Shown: piece after piece, positions 33,168-45,181 of the stretch
Position numbering within the stretch: position 1 is the stretch's first letter
How the letters are laid out: each line of letters begins with the position of its first letter
Assembly (NCBI GenBank): GCA_009363875.1
Contig: CM018689.1
Location: 60,401,595 to 60,465,594 of the forward strand
Length of the DNA: 64,000 bases
From: Mikania micrantha
Lineage: Eukaryota; Streptophyta; Magnoliopsida; Asterales; Asteraceae
Reading direction: 5' to 3'
Notes under the pieces: generated by a model
The model's input: the letters and a program-made list of their open reading frames with translations, nothing else
What the model was told of the DNA's origin: nothing
Databases searched by the model: none
Translations under genes and position numbers: made by a program

Positions 33168-33745
33168 AATAATTATAATAGTTTATTAAGATCAGTTGTT
33201 TGATACGCATCCTTTACTCATATATGAAACCTGATATTATCAACGTTGAGAATATTCTTTAAAAAATTTCTTAGTACTCTGAGGTTCTTATGCTATAACC
33301 TTAAATCTCAATATGAGTGTAGTTATAATCTTTATATTTGAAAATTAAATATTTGTTTTGCTATAATATTACAAAAAAATTTGGAATATAATATCGTTAA
33401 ATTAAGGAAAATAGTTTAAAATATTATATAAATATTTATATTTTTAATGAACAATAAATTGATACGTTGGGTCAAAAGTTGATAGCATCAAAATAGCAGT
33501 CGTGAATTCAGTACCTTAATCGAGTACATTGTTTTGATGCTCCTTTAGCCCCACTTGAAGTTATCATTTAGGCCTCCTTCCCATCATCCTCTTATGTTTT
33601 ATCAATTATTTATTTATTAAATTGTAGTCAATTTAAATTTACTAAATTAAATAATAATCAATAAAAGGTGCATTAATGAATAAAATGATAGTAAGAACCA
33701 TATTTCTTATTTTTGACCCGATTTTTTTGTTGCAATCATCAAATA
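33168..33745. other. AT-rich spacer, no gene seen
   Basis: No coding exon or element termini were recognised. Confidence 0.5.
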
Positions 33746-33986
33746 TGTAACATCCGGTATCTTTATTTTTCGTTTTGCCCACGCAGAGCTCGCGGATTTG
33801 CTTTTGATTGTTCGGATGAAAACTTGTCAGGAAGGTCACCCATCCTGGACGCTTCATTGTGAAGTTCTTATCTCATCCACAGTCATACGCCCAAAACGCA
33901 TTTATGATATTAGAGGACGGCCATTCTTTATGAACCAAGAATTTCTCCTGTCCACGACCGATATAAGATTTGCCTAAGGTGTTACA
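33746..33986 (-). mobile_element. Cassandra-like TRIM solo LTR containing 5S rRNA-like sequence
   Basis: Bounded by TGTAACA and TGTTACA (241 bp), with flanks AAATA / AAATG as a 4/5 TSD. On the minus strand the order ATAAGAACTTC, CAATGAAGCGT, AGGATGGGTGACCT and CTGACAAGT follows the 3' half of plant 5S rRNA (AGAACTCC, AAGCGT, AGGATGGGTGACC, GGAAGT). Cassandra elements are known for 5S rDNA and its pol III promoter inside their LTRs. No second LTR or internal domain is nearby, so it is a solo LTR. Not a functional 5S gene: the 5' half is diverged and the region between AAGCGT and AGGATGGG is shortened. Confidence 0.75.
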
Positions 33987-34837
33987 AAATGATCCCAATT
34001 AAGTTCATGAACGTTACAATGTTCGAAACCGAACTATGTTTACAACTAGAACCAAATTCTATCATTATTTAGAAAAAAAAAAGAATTAAATAGAAGTTAC
34101 TGCATAAACATGTGAAAGATGGTTATATGAGTAGCATGTTGTGATTTTTTTTTTCGAACGGCGACTTTCTAAATGTTGTGATTTAGTTACCAATAATTAA
34201 TGCAAGGAAGCTTCTGATTACCTTTCTGTGTTGCACTGATCGATCTCATGATAATTTGTCAAACTTAGGCTAAAATATTTCAACCATTTTTTTAAATTTT
34301 TGGGCCCACCAAGGAAAACCCACAAATTGATCCAACATAAGAATTTTATAAAGTAGATATATTTTCATACTTTCAGCAATAAAGATTAAAGATGTATATT
34401 TATGTTTTTCAACGGCCTGTAAAAACACATCTAAGACGGGATTTCAACCGTCTTCTCATTCACGACATTTAGAAGGTGTATTGGGGCCATATCAGATGAC
34501 CACGTTCTTAAAAATTGTAACAAATTTAGTGTCGATGAGAATCTATCATTAATAGGAAAAGGATCTAATTTAATTAACTTCTTTTTATAGGAAAATGATC
34601 CGAAGAAATGTCAATAGTCTAATCATTGATAGGTCTAAGCCCACTAGACATATTGATATGAAAGTTATTTATGAATGTGATGCTTATAATTTCTTTTTTG
34701 AATTTGTTGCTATTAAAGCTCTATTTACAGCTGTATTGAATAAAAGTTTTTGAACTTTAAAAAAAAAACAAAATATAGATTAGTTTCATCTTGCTTTATA
34801 CAGAAGACGTTATTGAACTTTTCTATTATTATTTACA
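33987..34837. other. Spacer, no gene seen
   Basis: No coding exon or element termini were recognised. Confidence 0.5.
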
Positions 34838-35121
34838 GAGTAAATTACCAAAATAATATTTGCGATTTCCTATTATTTCACTCTTGGTTCCCAAGTTTTA
34901 TAAATTACTCATATGGTCCCAAACTTTAAATATTTGTAACACACATAGTCCTTATGCGAGGGTAAGGTCTCTATGTGAATAATTTTGTAACCTAAGGACT
35001 ATTGTATGTTACAAATGTTTTAAAGTTTGGGACAGTTTAGAACCATGTTAGTAATTTATGAAATCTAGGAAATAACAGTGAAATACTTGTAGACCACATT
35101 TACCATATTGGTGATTTACTC
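34838..35121. mobile_element. Foldback MITE, GAGTAAATTACC family
   Basis: Ends GAGTAAATTACCAAAATA and GGTGATTTACTC are inverted, and long arms pair (AAACTTTAAATATTTGTAAC against GTTACAAATG..TTTAAAGTTT). Flanks TTATTTACA / TTATTTATA match 8/9, a Mutator-type TSD. Related copy at 30825-31395. Confidence 0.75.
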
Positions 35122-35654
35122 TTATTTATACAATAAGTCTTGCATAATTATCAATTTGTTCGATTCATTAGCTTCCAAATGAGCAACACTAACAAATAGA
35201 TTGATGTCTATACTGGTTTTCAAAACATAGTCAAAACCTAAATATATTTGTTTTTTTTAATTCAAAATGTCTTTAAAGATATCAAATAAAAAATGAAGAA
35301 AACCAAGTACTATCATCATGTCTCACTTTTAGCCAGAAAAAGGAAGACAGTGGTTGGTGTAAGTCTAAATGAGATACGTTGAGTAGTCTTTATCCCCTCT
35401 AATGGCTTAAGTGTTGTTCTTCATAAGTAGCATCTGTTTGTTAGTTCCAAGTGTTATTACATGTACTCCAATAACTAAACCCACCACATTGTCCCCAACC
35501 GAGCATCTATCCTTTCATCACCATCACATCAATCAAATAATGGATGTTATTCCATCTTTTAAAACCAACTCAAGAACAATTAGATACACGCACGTACATA
35601 AATACATGCATACATACATACATACATATGTGTGTACGTACAAGCACATTTATA
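35122..35654. other. Spacer with a CATA microsatellite
   Basis: Contains a CATA/TACA run at 35600-35630. The open frame at 35411-35665 has no recognisable domain. Confidence 0.5.
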
Positions 35655-35655
35655 C

Positions 35656-35920
35656 AATGTTTTGAAAACCGGACCGGCCGGTCGAACCGGTAGGTGAGCC
35701 GGTCCGGTTAGGGGTTCTGAGCCGTTTTAGGTGAACCGGCCGGTCGAACCGGTTGTCAGACCAGTGGTTGAACCGGATTTTTTATAATTTTTTACTTTTT
35801 TTATTTTTTATATATATAATTATAAAATGTTTATAAATCATCCGGTTCGACCGGTCCGACCAATTGGACATCTGACCAGTAAAGAGACCGGTTTGACGTC
35901 CAGTCCGGTTCTGAAAACAT
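35656..35920. mobile_element. MITE with CAATGTTTTGAAAACCGGAC ends
   Basis: The left CAATGTTTTGAAAACCGGAC and the right GTCCGGTTCTGAAAACATTG are inverted repeats, and the arms are dense in ACCGGCCGGTCGAACCGG modules. Flanks CATTTATA/CATTATAA only roughly match an 8-bp TSD. The type resembles widespread plant hAT-like MITEs. Confidence 0.7.
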
Positions 35921-36640
35921 TGCATTATAAGACACATGATTAAAGATGCATAAAAATAACTGCCGCTTAAAAAAATTGGGTTTATGGCATTTAGATTGTG
36001 GTTATAAATGGTTCTATTGATTTTCAATGAACATTGGTTCGGCGACACACGCCACAACGGCAAGACATAAGCATCAATCAGCTCACTAAGTGTTTGAAGC
36101 CAGGTGGCAAGAGACACCTATGATCAAACATCACACTTAATACTTTGGTCTTTTCAGTTTTCACCCTGATCATTCCACCACAAAATACCTAGTCTCCAAA
36201 AGTCCTTGTATAATGTCTTAAACGAAACTAGAACTTGAGTTACAATGTGTGTTTATAAATGTTCATACCAAGCGGTATTGCAGTATTTGTGATTATCACT
36301 TGGGCTTGTAACAAGAGAAAAGGCCAATTTAGAGGCCCAACAATTATCCAAGAAGCCCAAAGAATTGAATTTTAACATCAAAATCTCTCCATAAAATCTG
36401 TTTAAAGATAACATAATGTGAACAAACATAAGCTATGCTGCTATTTCATGAACTGATATTTTAAGTAACATAAGATATATAAAACTTGCTAAATTCATCA
36501 TCTTATTATCATGATAAAAACATAAAATTATTTTGATTTCGATCGATCTTAGAAGATGTTCAAACCATCTTCAATCAGTAACTAGAAAGAAGCTGAGAAA
36601 CTTACATGAGCTATAGTGCCTTCATTTGCTAACTTCATTT
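35921..36640. other. 3' flank of spermidine synthase, no gene assigned
   Basis: Expected to hold the 3' UTR of the minus-strand gene just below 36641. The GC-richer patch 36030-36120 has an open minus-strand frame (ATWLQTLSELIDAYVLPLW) that I cannot assign. Confidence 0.4.
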
Positions 36641-39600
36641 TTATACATTTTGGTTTTCGGCTTTGGATTCGATCACTTTTTTGGCAAAAGAAGGCAAACA
36701 AAAAGCAGCTGCATGAATCTGTATGTTGGAAAACGTCATAACAGTTTTAGAAAGTGAAAGAGAATGAAGAATTAAGACGGTATTAGGGATTAACTCATTA
36801 GTCTAGATATTGTGTTTTAGTGCAGCAATAAGCTGTAGGGCAAGCTGCAACAGAATTAAAAATTATATTTTCTCCAGCTTCGAATAATCAAATTAAATCA
36901 AGTGCAGAACACAAACCAACTTGCACTTTATTGATTTTAACTACAAAATTGCATCTTAATACCGAATGTAGGCTTGTAAATGAAGGTTAATCTTTAAGTA
37001 TTTTAATTTGAATATACTTGGTTGTAAAGGTAGATAATTATTAAGAGTTTTATTTATTATTTAATTAAGAGTTTGATTTAGGTTGGAATATTTTACTTGG
37101 TGAGCAAGTTTGTTTAGTCTATAAAAAGGAGTTTAATGAAGTCTTTGTTTTGTGTGTGATCTTTTGATTCTTAATAAAAATTAAACCTTGTGATTTGTCA
37201 CTATATTCGTGTTGCTCAATCCAATTTTTCTAACAATTGATGTCAGAGCGGAGTTACCAAACAAGGAAAAATGTGAAGAGATCATCACATGTGAAAGAAG
37301 ATCGATTGTGTGAAGCAATCAAGTTCGAGGTAAAATATGTGAAGGATCAATCATAGCTGTAAGCTTGTGTCATGTGAGGCATCTGTGAAGTGGAGAAGCA
37401 TCGTGTGATATGAATAAAACCGAAGTGTGATATTGGGAAGAAGACGATCTGTGAAAGACTGTTCAAGAACTGTTTGATAAATCTGAGTGAATCTGGGAGG
37501 AAAGAAAAAAAACAGCAATCAGTAATTTCTGAGATCTGAGGAAAATCTGTGAAGGGGACGAGTAAGCCGTGACTAAAGCTTGAGTGATTCAAGTTGGTTT
37601 TACTGGACTACAGTAATTCAGGTTTATAACTTGTTTAACCCTGTGGTGGAAGAAAATTACCGGCAAGGTTTGAAGCGGTTCACAAGGAGGGCTATTGAAG
37701 GATACAAACTACAATAAAATAGCCATTAATTTGTTATTGTTTATCTCCTTGATTAGTGCTTGAGCCAGACATACAAACTTGTGATTGTGATTGAGGCAAA
37801 GAAAAAAGGTGCTCTATCCTATTGGGACGTGGAATGCTAAGAGGAAACATTAAAAAACAAAAATCCTCCAGTCAATTTATCAAAGGCAGTGATGTTAATT
37901 TTTGACGTGGAAGACACAAAGAAAGAAGAGAGTGAAAGTTGTGTTCAATACATGCTGAAAACAATCGAAAAAGATGGCAGCAAATAACAAGATCATACCA
38001 ACTCGTGAACCAAGCAATGTGACGTTGCAATGCCCGAAGTTAACGACGACTAATTACACTGTTTGATCGATTATGATGGAGACCATTCTAGCCACTCATG
38101 ATTTACAAGAGACCATAGATCCTGTGATGAGAGGTGTGGTTGTAGTGAGGAAAAAATTCAAGGCAAAAGTGTTGGAGTAAACTTCTCTTTTGCTCCCTGT
38201 GGTTTGACAAAAGTAACCATTTTCATCCAAATTTTGAAATTTTGCAATTTTCCTCCATTAGTTTCAGAAAATTAACCATTTTCATCCAAAGTCCATTTAA
38301 ACTTTGGATGAAAATGGTTACTTTTGTCAAACCACAGGGACTAAAATGGTTAATTTTCTAAAACTAATGGAGGAAAATTGCAAAATTTCAAAATTTGGAT
38401 GAAAATGGTTACTTTTGTCAAACCACAGGGAGCAAAAGAGAAGTTTACTCAAAGTGTTAATATACCAATCAATACTCGAAGACGTCCTCCTTCAAGTTGC
38501 AAAACATAAAGATACAAAGGACGTGTGGGAAGCACTCCAGGTTCGATATTTGGGAGTTGAAAGGGTTCAAAAGACTCTTTTGCAAACTCTTAGGAATGAG
38601 TTGGATTTATTGAAGATGAAGGAGACAAATACCATTGATGATTTTGCAAGTTAGTTGAGTAGGATACAATCTAAATACAAAACTCTTGAATCTTCGCTTG
38701 ATAATGAGGTCACCGGTTGCTTGTGCCCGCGTTTTACCTCTTCCTCCCGATTAGTCAGGTATTAGGATGGAACCCAGAGTTTACCACGTAAATGGGTTCC
38801 CAAGTCAACAACAACAACAACAACAAAAACTTTATAGCTTTTTTTTATATTTAATAGCTTTTTATATTACAAACTAAAAAAAAGTAACATTTTTCTTAAA
38901 CTTGTAAATATTTTTAAATTCTTTTAGCATAACATTTTTGCATTTTAGCATTTAATGGTGCAGCTGGCATGACCAAACCAGTGCTATATCAGCATATTTC
39001 AGTTAAATCAGTTAAATGAAATGGGAGTTAGAATCGATAACAATTTGTTGGTTACTTGGTTGGTTTTTATTTTACACTTGAAATAATAATGGTAGCTGAA
39101 CTCAGTAATAAGTTTGTGTGCAGTTTGCACATATGCACTACCTATTTAATTACAGTTTACAGCCTCAGCCTATCTACCACATTTGGGTAGGGTAAGGTCT
39201 GTCTTTATGTCTCCTCCCAGACCCCACAAAGTGAGCATACACTGGGTATGTTTGTTAGTTTGTGAGTGAAATAAGTAGTTTGAAGTTGCATATGCCAAAT
39301 TGAATATTTCCAGGCATTAAGCAGATAAGCAAGTTATGTCAGCAATCCCAAACACCCTCTTCAGGTGTTGATTTATTCTGAAAATGATTTAAAAAAAATA
39401 CCTCTTGGTTGTAGAATTTCAATGGTATTGTAGACTTCTTTTGGTTTTCCTTTACATCTATTGGGTTGATTGGATTCTTGAAATCAACTTCCGGTCCCTC
39501 AGTCGAACATAACATGAAACCAATTACCCCACTGAAAGTCAAATTTTAGATACAGTTAAATACTTACAGACTAGGAGGAAAAAAAAAAGAAGAATGTTGA

Positions 39601-42600
39601 AGTAACCATTTATCAATCAGGGGTCAAAAGAAAAAATCTTGCTTCAATTGTTTGAGCCATACATTTCCACTATATTGAATTATTTTAAAAATGGAAGTCA
39701 CAAACTCAAAATTGTACTTTCCATGTTTTAGATAATAATTACAATATTAACAAATTTAGAATAATATACAGAAATTCAGAATTTTATCTTATATATTTTG
39801 TGATGAGCACATATGATACTTTCAGCATTTTAAAATTATAAATATGATATTCACAAATTGGAATGATAAACAGAAAATTAGAACCTCTAAAAAAATAAAT
39901 AAAAATTGAAGAGAAGATAAATATCATCAGTACTCTATTTATTAAAAATTACACCTTCTAGAAAAAAGGTCTCTCCTCGTTTTTTAAAACATCATCATAT
40001 TTTTGTGGGTATAACTGGTGACGATGAGATATCATAGTAAAAAAGCAGTGGAGGGTTTTTTGACTTTTTTCCAGAAAATCTATTGTTTTTACGATTGATT
40101 GACTTCATAGGATTCAAATACCTTAATTTCTAGGACATTCAAACAATTGATAAACTTCACAAACAATTAAAAATGCTAACCTAATAAATATATCAAGACT
40201 CTTACTTCATAAACATTCAAATAAACTAATAAATAAAAGACTCAAACTTCATCCAATTTCAGCCTCTTTACTGATACTCACTATTAATTTCAACAAAAAC
40301 CAATCAGCCAGTCTTGCCATCTATTATCATCCAGAAAAGTGAACTTAAAAAAAGAGTAAAAGTATTTTTAATGCATACATGAAACAATCTCCTATCATTT
40401 ATTCATAGTTTTAAATTGTTATATTGTATTCATAATCAAAATTAACACGTGACTATAATATTTCAACCTATCACACCCCTCCTCAACCACATACTAGCAA
40501 AACATATTTCAACCAAAACTTGTTTTGACTCGGTACCCAACCTGCCAATCTTGCCACTTATTATCACCCCGAAAAAATGAACCAAAAAAAAGAGCAACAA
40601 CGATGCAGTTTTCTATTAATATTAGAAACTAGAAGACAAGAAAAAGAATATACCTTGGATAAGTAGGAACCGTGGTCCATGCATAGTTAACAGAACCTTT
40701 AAAGACTTGGCGGCAATTTTCAACAATACCTTCAATAATATGCATGTGCAGCCATATGCTTTCAGCCTGTGTACACATTACACCACCTGGACGAAGCGCT
40801 TTTGCAACCGACTCAAAAAATGGTTTCTCAAAAAGTTCTTGTGCAGGCCCTGAAGTTAAAAAAAAAACACCATCTAAGTTTCCAAAACTGACTTGGGTTG
40901 TTTCACACATGTGAGTCTCTCAATAAGCCCCGTGAACAAATTTTTCACTAAACTTTTAGACTCTATTAACAAAGAAACAATATATCTGGAGCCCTCCAAA
41001 GTATTTAACCTTTTTTTTTTATGTCACATACACATTAAAACTATTTTATAATTTGTCCACATATGTATCGAACTACAATTATACCAATTAACACAAAAAC
41101 ATATTAGACATTAATTTTTGAAAATAGAAGTATTTTAAACCTATAAGTCTATAACATGGTGACAAATAGGAAAAAACAATTCTAATATTTTGTAAAACCT
41201 CATCTTTCAGCATGTTTGTGGTTGAAACTGTTATAAAGGAAGCAAGCTTAATGGTTAATAACATATGATCAACCTCAATTGGGTAACTTTAGACCCAATT
41301 GACTCGGTTGATCCTTTTGTACCATGAGAAGATTAAAAAAAAAAACAAATTAAGCCATATTTAGATAAATGAATCAAAATTTACACCCTGTGTGAGGGTA
41401 TACCTATTGGATCTGAAGAATCAACTATAACAGCATCATAAATTCCTTCTTGAGCAGCCTTTAGAAATGCAACTCCTAACAAATTACAAATCATATTAAA
41501 CTCAAAGCTTTATAAATTAAATATAAAATAGAGTTGAGAACAGGGTTTTATTTCATGTGTATACCATCACCAATATGGAGGGTGACACGAGGATCTTCAT
41601 ATCCAACAGCCACATCAGGAAAATGTTCCTTAGAAACCTATAAATAATGAAAACAACTCACGTCATTTGCATGCATTTTTTACTGAGATACTTGGAGAGT
41701 CTGGATACAAATTTTCCAAATGATTAATTTGGCTTGACAAATCAGTATCAAACAATGAACTGATTAAACCTTAAAATTATGATTATTTAGAATAGTTTTA
41801 TCTCAATAATCCATTTTCTTATGACTAATCCTTATTTATATCATAATCAGTTTACCAAAATACTTCACTTGATTTAAATGCAAATTTAAACTCTCCCTTA
41901 ATTTTAGACTGAAAATTAGTACTTCCATCTTTTTCTTGGCAGAAAAAAAGATGGATTGGAAGCAGCCTCTCTATTCCTATGGGGTATAGGTAAAGATGTC
42001 TACATCTTACTCTCCTCAGACCCTACCTTAGCTTTGCTAATGGTGGGATATACTGAGTACGATGATGATGATGATCTTTTTATTGGCAGACTTTAAGTTA
42101 AATAATCAACTTAACCATATCATGATACTAGTTTTGGTCAACAAGATTTCAAAATCTTGTCATTGGTACCTACAAAATTTTACTGTTACAACGGTTTAAA
42201 TTTTTTTGCATGTGTTCCGTTATGTCATTTTGAAAGCAAAAAATAACGGCTGCCATAAATGGATGTTTTAAAATAATTATGTTTGATTTATATATAATAT
42301 TAAAAATCTTTAATTCACCGGTTACAAGCTGGCAAAAAATTACAAAAAACCATCTTTTCATGCCTAGCTAAACAGGACATATTAAAAAGTAGGTCAACAT
42401 TTTATGCAAAAAAAAAAAAAACTAAAAGAATTCAATAAAAAACACTAAAATCCATGAGGTCACAATAACTTACATCAACTACCATTTTATCAATTTCACA
42501 TATATCAATATGTTCAACTGATGAATGGCGAGCTACCTCCCGCAAGACACCACCATCTCCCCCACCAATAACTAAAACCTGCAATTAAGAAAAGCTAGGG

Positions 42601-45181
42601 CAAAATTAACCTAAATAGTAAATAATTAAGAAAACCTCATGTTTAGCATACTGGCAAACAGGTAATCAGGTATGAACTTTATGTTTTACATTACCGTTGC
42701 TTCTGAACAGTATTTTACTATTTTTATACACTTTTTTACAGATCCACAAAATTTTTATAAAATAATGACAAAAAAAAGACGTTTTAATTAAAAATATACT
42801 ATCCATCAAAAACTAAACATTCAATAGTCCCCAGGTTTACAAACTTGGTAACTGTCATGTAGACATGTGGGTTTACCTATACATTCATGTTAAATACAAA
42901 AAGCATTTCACACAGGCACATAAACAAGAAGTTTTTAATATAATTGACAATAACAAACCTGTTACTGAACGTTTTTATCAATCATAAGACCAGTAGTAAG
43001 CAATTTAAAGAGTTGGCAAAACCTTCTTAGGGTTAGGAATTGAACAAAGCGGGAGATGAGTAATCATTTCTTGATATGAACATTCATCTCTTTCTGTAAG
43101 TTGAATCACACCATCCAACACAAGAACCTTTCCATATGTTGCAGACTGAAGCAAACAGAATTAAACATTTAAAAGTCAACTTAAAATATAAATAAGAATG
43201 TAAAAAAAAGAAGGTATAACTGTTGTCAATAGTCCCAGTTATAGTGTACTAGTGTGCAATATTTGATGAGTGTTTAAAAAGAGAAAAAAATTGGTTTCAT
43301 ATAACACAATGTATTAGACTTTGGAAAGCAAAATACCTGAAAAACCATAACATCTTGGTAATCGGACTTGCCTTGAAACAGTATCTTTTCAACCTTCAAA
43401 GAGTGTGCTTCTCCTGCATAAAAAAGGAAAACGGTCACAAAAAATATAATAATCGACTTTCATGGCATTATTCTATCCATGCTGGCCACAAAAATGCAAC
43501 ACTTATATTATAAAAAGTCTAATTTGTACGATCACATATTTAAAATTTGTTATCCTTGCTAGAAATGATGATGTATTGACGTTAACGTGGGATTTTACTA
43601 GATATGTTGTGTTTTTGTAGAGAGCTGTTTTAGACTTTCGACTAATGATCAAACCGCTCCCCTAAAACCACGTGCTCAATCACTACTATTTTCATGAACT
43701 ACCTAAACCGTATATTGAATAATCCAACATACAAATTTGAATCTTATAAAAAATTTATTAAACTTGAAGAAGTAAAATACTGACATTTTTAGCTTGAAAA
43801 TAGGGACCAGAAAACATGAATGATTGAATTTGCACAACTTTAAAACTTTTAGCACATGACCAATTGAATTGACATTTTAGTTTTCTGTTCACATCTACTA
43901 CTAAGATTATATGTAGTAAAGCAATAATTACACCAAGTGCCCAAATTATCAAATTTTGAATTCATATATAAAAATGCTTGAGAGTCAACAAAAAAACTAA
44001 TTTGAAAAATATCATAAAAAACGCAAAAAAAAAATATCAATAAATTCATACACATAAAACCTAGTAACATACAAGGCAGTATATATCTTCTCTTTAAATT
44101 ATGTATTGTTAAAACACTTACACATACACATAGAACTGCCTACCATCAAATCTAAACCTTAAATTAAAGGATTCAAAATTCTAAGCAATAGAAACTAAAG
44201 CAATTTAAAAGCTCAACGGTGCATAAAGAGAATAAAATGACAACAAACGCCCATAAAATCAACTTGTGATAACGTAATATATGCAAGTGATCACATAACT
44301 TGCAAAGTTTTCCTGAACACAAAAGTTCACCAACTGTTCTTGTCATACCAACGATATTATTATTTGCATACACATGAAGTGGATACCAGATATGTAAGCT
44401 TCAAATAACTAATATGCCAACATGTTAGCACATAACAATGTCACTCTTTTTTAAATTTGCAGCCAACTAAACTCCATTTATCTGATTTTTAACCTCAATA
44501 AAATTATCACAACCAATGCAATTGATATGGTTGTAAGAATCATTGGTTTGTAAGGTCCTTTGCTTTAACCATCTTATGGAGGAAAACAGCCATCAGTCTG
44601 GCTACTTTACGTGCTAATTTCAAAAAAATAAAGAAAAAAATCCTTATTATGAAAAAAAGATAAAAAATAGCTGATCCTACGTAATCAGCCCACAATAACA
44701 CAAAACAATATATTATTTTTTAAGAGTATCAGCAGAATGATGATGATGATGATGATGATAACCCAACAGACTTATGTATTATATAAAACCTCCACTCAGC
44801 AAACAATCATGATAGTATCACAACTAATCACTAAAAAAATACAGAACCAACAAGAATATATATTGTTAAAATTAATCAAAAAACCTGCACAATCATCATC
44901 ACAGGCTGCATCATACAAAAAACTATAGAAAAATAAAAGCTCTGTAACAAACATGTAATCAAACTCAAAAACACAAACAATCAAATCAAACAGAAGTTAT
45001 ACTATAAAAACAACAATAATTCATAGAAAAACTCACCAGGCCACATTGTGCTAATCTCCGAAAACCAACCGGGAATAACAGAGGATATGGTTCCACCGCC
45101 GTTGGTGGCTCCATTATCGTCTCCTTCTCTGGGTTTTTTAACCGGAAAATCGGTGGCGGCGGTGAGGTTTTGTTGAGCCAT
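36641..45181 (-). CDS. SPDS: Spermidine synthase (aminopropyltransferase), nine exons
   Basis: Transfers an aminopropyl group from decarboxylated S-adenosylmethionine to putrescine, making spermidine (polyamine pathway, cytosol/nucleus). Exons on the minus strand: 45181-45037, 43413-43337, 43145-43023, 42578-42474, 41637-41565, 41475-41404, 40849-40654, 39531-39402 and 36718-36641. All have GT/AG and phases close exactly: 999 nt, 332 residues plus stop, the usual plant length. Seen: PGWFSEISTMWPGEAHSLKV, LDGVIQLTERDECSYQEMI, the cofactor loop GGGDGG (120-125), acidic EID (143-145), the catalytic-site VDSSDP (D193, D196), TVPTYPSGVIGFMLCSTEG, and C-terminal FCLPSFAKKVIES. The last intron is 2.7 kb and contains a Copia fragment, a MITE and SINE-like tails. 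Known plant paralogues SPDS1/SPDS2 cannot be told apart here; spermine synthase is less likely given the motif set. Confidence 0.96.
36724..37235 (+). mobile_element. Copia-type LTR in the last spermidine synthase intron
   Basis: Starts TGTTGGAAAA and ends TTTTTCTAACA (inverted termini, TG..CA). It has a TATA-like CTATAAAAAGG at about 37119 and an AATAAAAA polyadenylation-like signal before the end. It is followed directly by ATTGATGTCAGAGCGG, an initiator-methionine tRNA primer-binding site variant. Length 512 bp. No 3' LTR was found, so the element is truncated. Confidence 0.72.
37236..37973 (+). mobile_element. Copia primer-binding site and untranslated leader
   Basis: Sequence between the LTR and the gag remnant, with GTGAAG/GTGTGA-rich repeats. 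No coding content. Confidence 0.55.
37974..38708 (+). pseudogene. Copia gag (UBN2-type) remnant
   Basis: The frame from ATG 37974 has CPKLTTTNYTV and METILATHDLQETI, then is split by the MITE at 38175-38450. It resumes with YQSILEDVLLQVAKHKDTKD, WEALQVRYLG and LRNELDLLKM, typical of plant Copia gag. In-frame stops at 38064-38066 (TGA) and about 38652 (TAG) plus the insertion make it non-functional. No protease, integrase or reverse transcriptase follows. Confidence 0.8.
38175..38450. mobile_element. Foldback MITE inside the gag remnant
   Basis: Ends GAGTAAACTTCTCTTTTGCT and its inverse at 38431-38450, arms pairing through CCCTGTGGTTTGACAAAAGT. Flanks AAAGTGTTG (38166-38174) and AAAGTGTTA (38451-38459) are an 8/9 Mutator-length TSD. 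The GTGGTTTG module is shared with 12428-12737. Confidence 0.85.
38709..38835 (+). repeat. Repeat end with (CAA)n tail
   Basis: The block GTCACCGGTTGCTTGTGCCC..GGTTCCCAAGTCAACAACAA ends in a CAA microsatellite, suggesting the 3' end of a non-LTR/SINE-like element at the truncation point of the Copia fragment. Confidence 0.4.
39175..39265 (+). mobile_element. SINE 3'-domain-like fragment
   Basis: GGGTAGGGTAAGGTCTGTCT, CCCAGACCCCACAAAGTG and CACTGGGTATGTTTGTTAG match the general 3' domain pattern of angiosperm SINEs. Only this part is visible; it lies in the last spermidine synthase intron. Confidence 0.6.
41938..42075 (+). mobile_element. SINE-like repeat family A, 3' part, in intron 4 of spermidine synthase
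   Basis: GGAAGCAGCCTCTCTATTCC, TATGGGGTATAGGTAAAGAT, CTCCTCAGACCCTACCTTAG and a (GAT)n tail match the 3' half of copies at 25425, 60546 and 62672. Confidence 0.7.

Noticed and set aside
33642..33857. Minus-strand 71-codon frame with RPGWVTFL
   Set aside because: It translates the 5S rRNA-like part of the Cassandra-type LTR and is not a protein gene.
35782..36117. Minus-strand 111-codon frame with TWLQTLSELIDAYVLPLW
   Set aside because: No family recognised; half of it lies in the GAACCGG MITE. Left unassigned.
44737..44760. ATG repeat in intron 1 of spermidine synthase as a start-codon cluster
   Set aside because: It is a (GAT)n microsatellite in an intron; the following frame has no conserved content.
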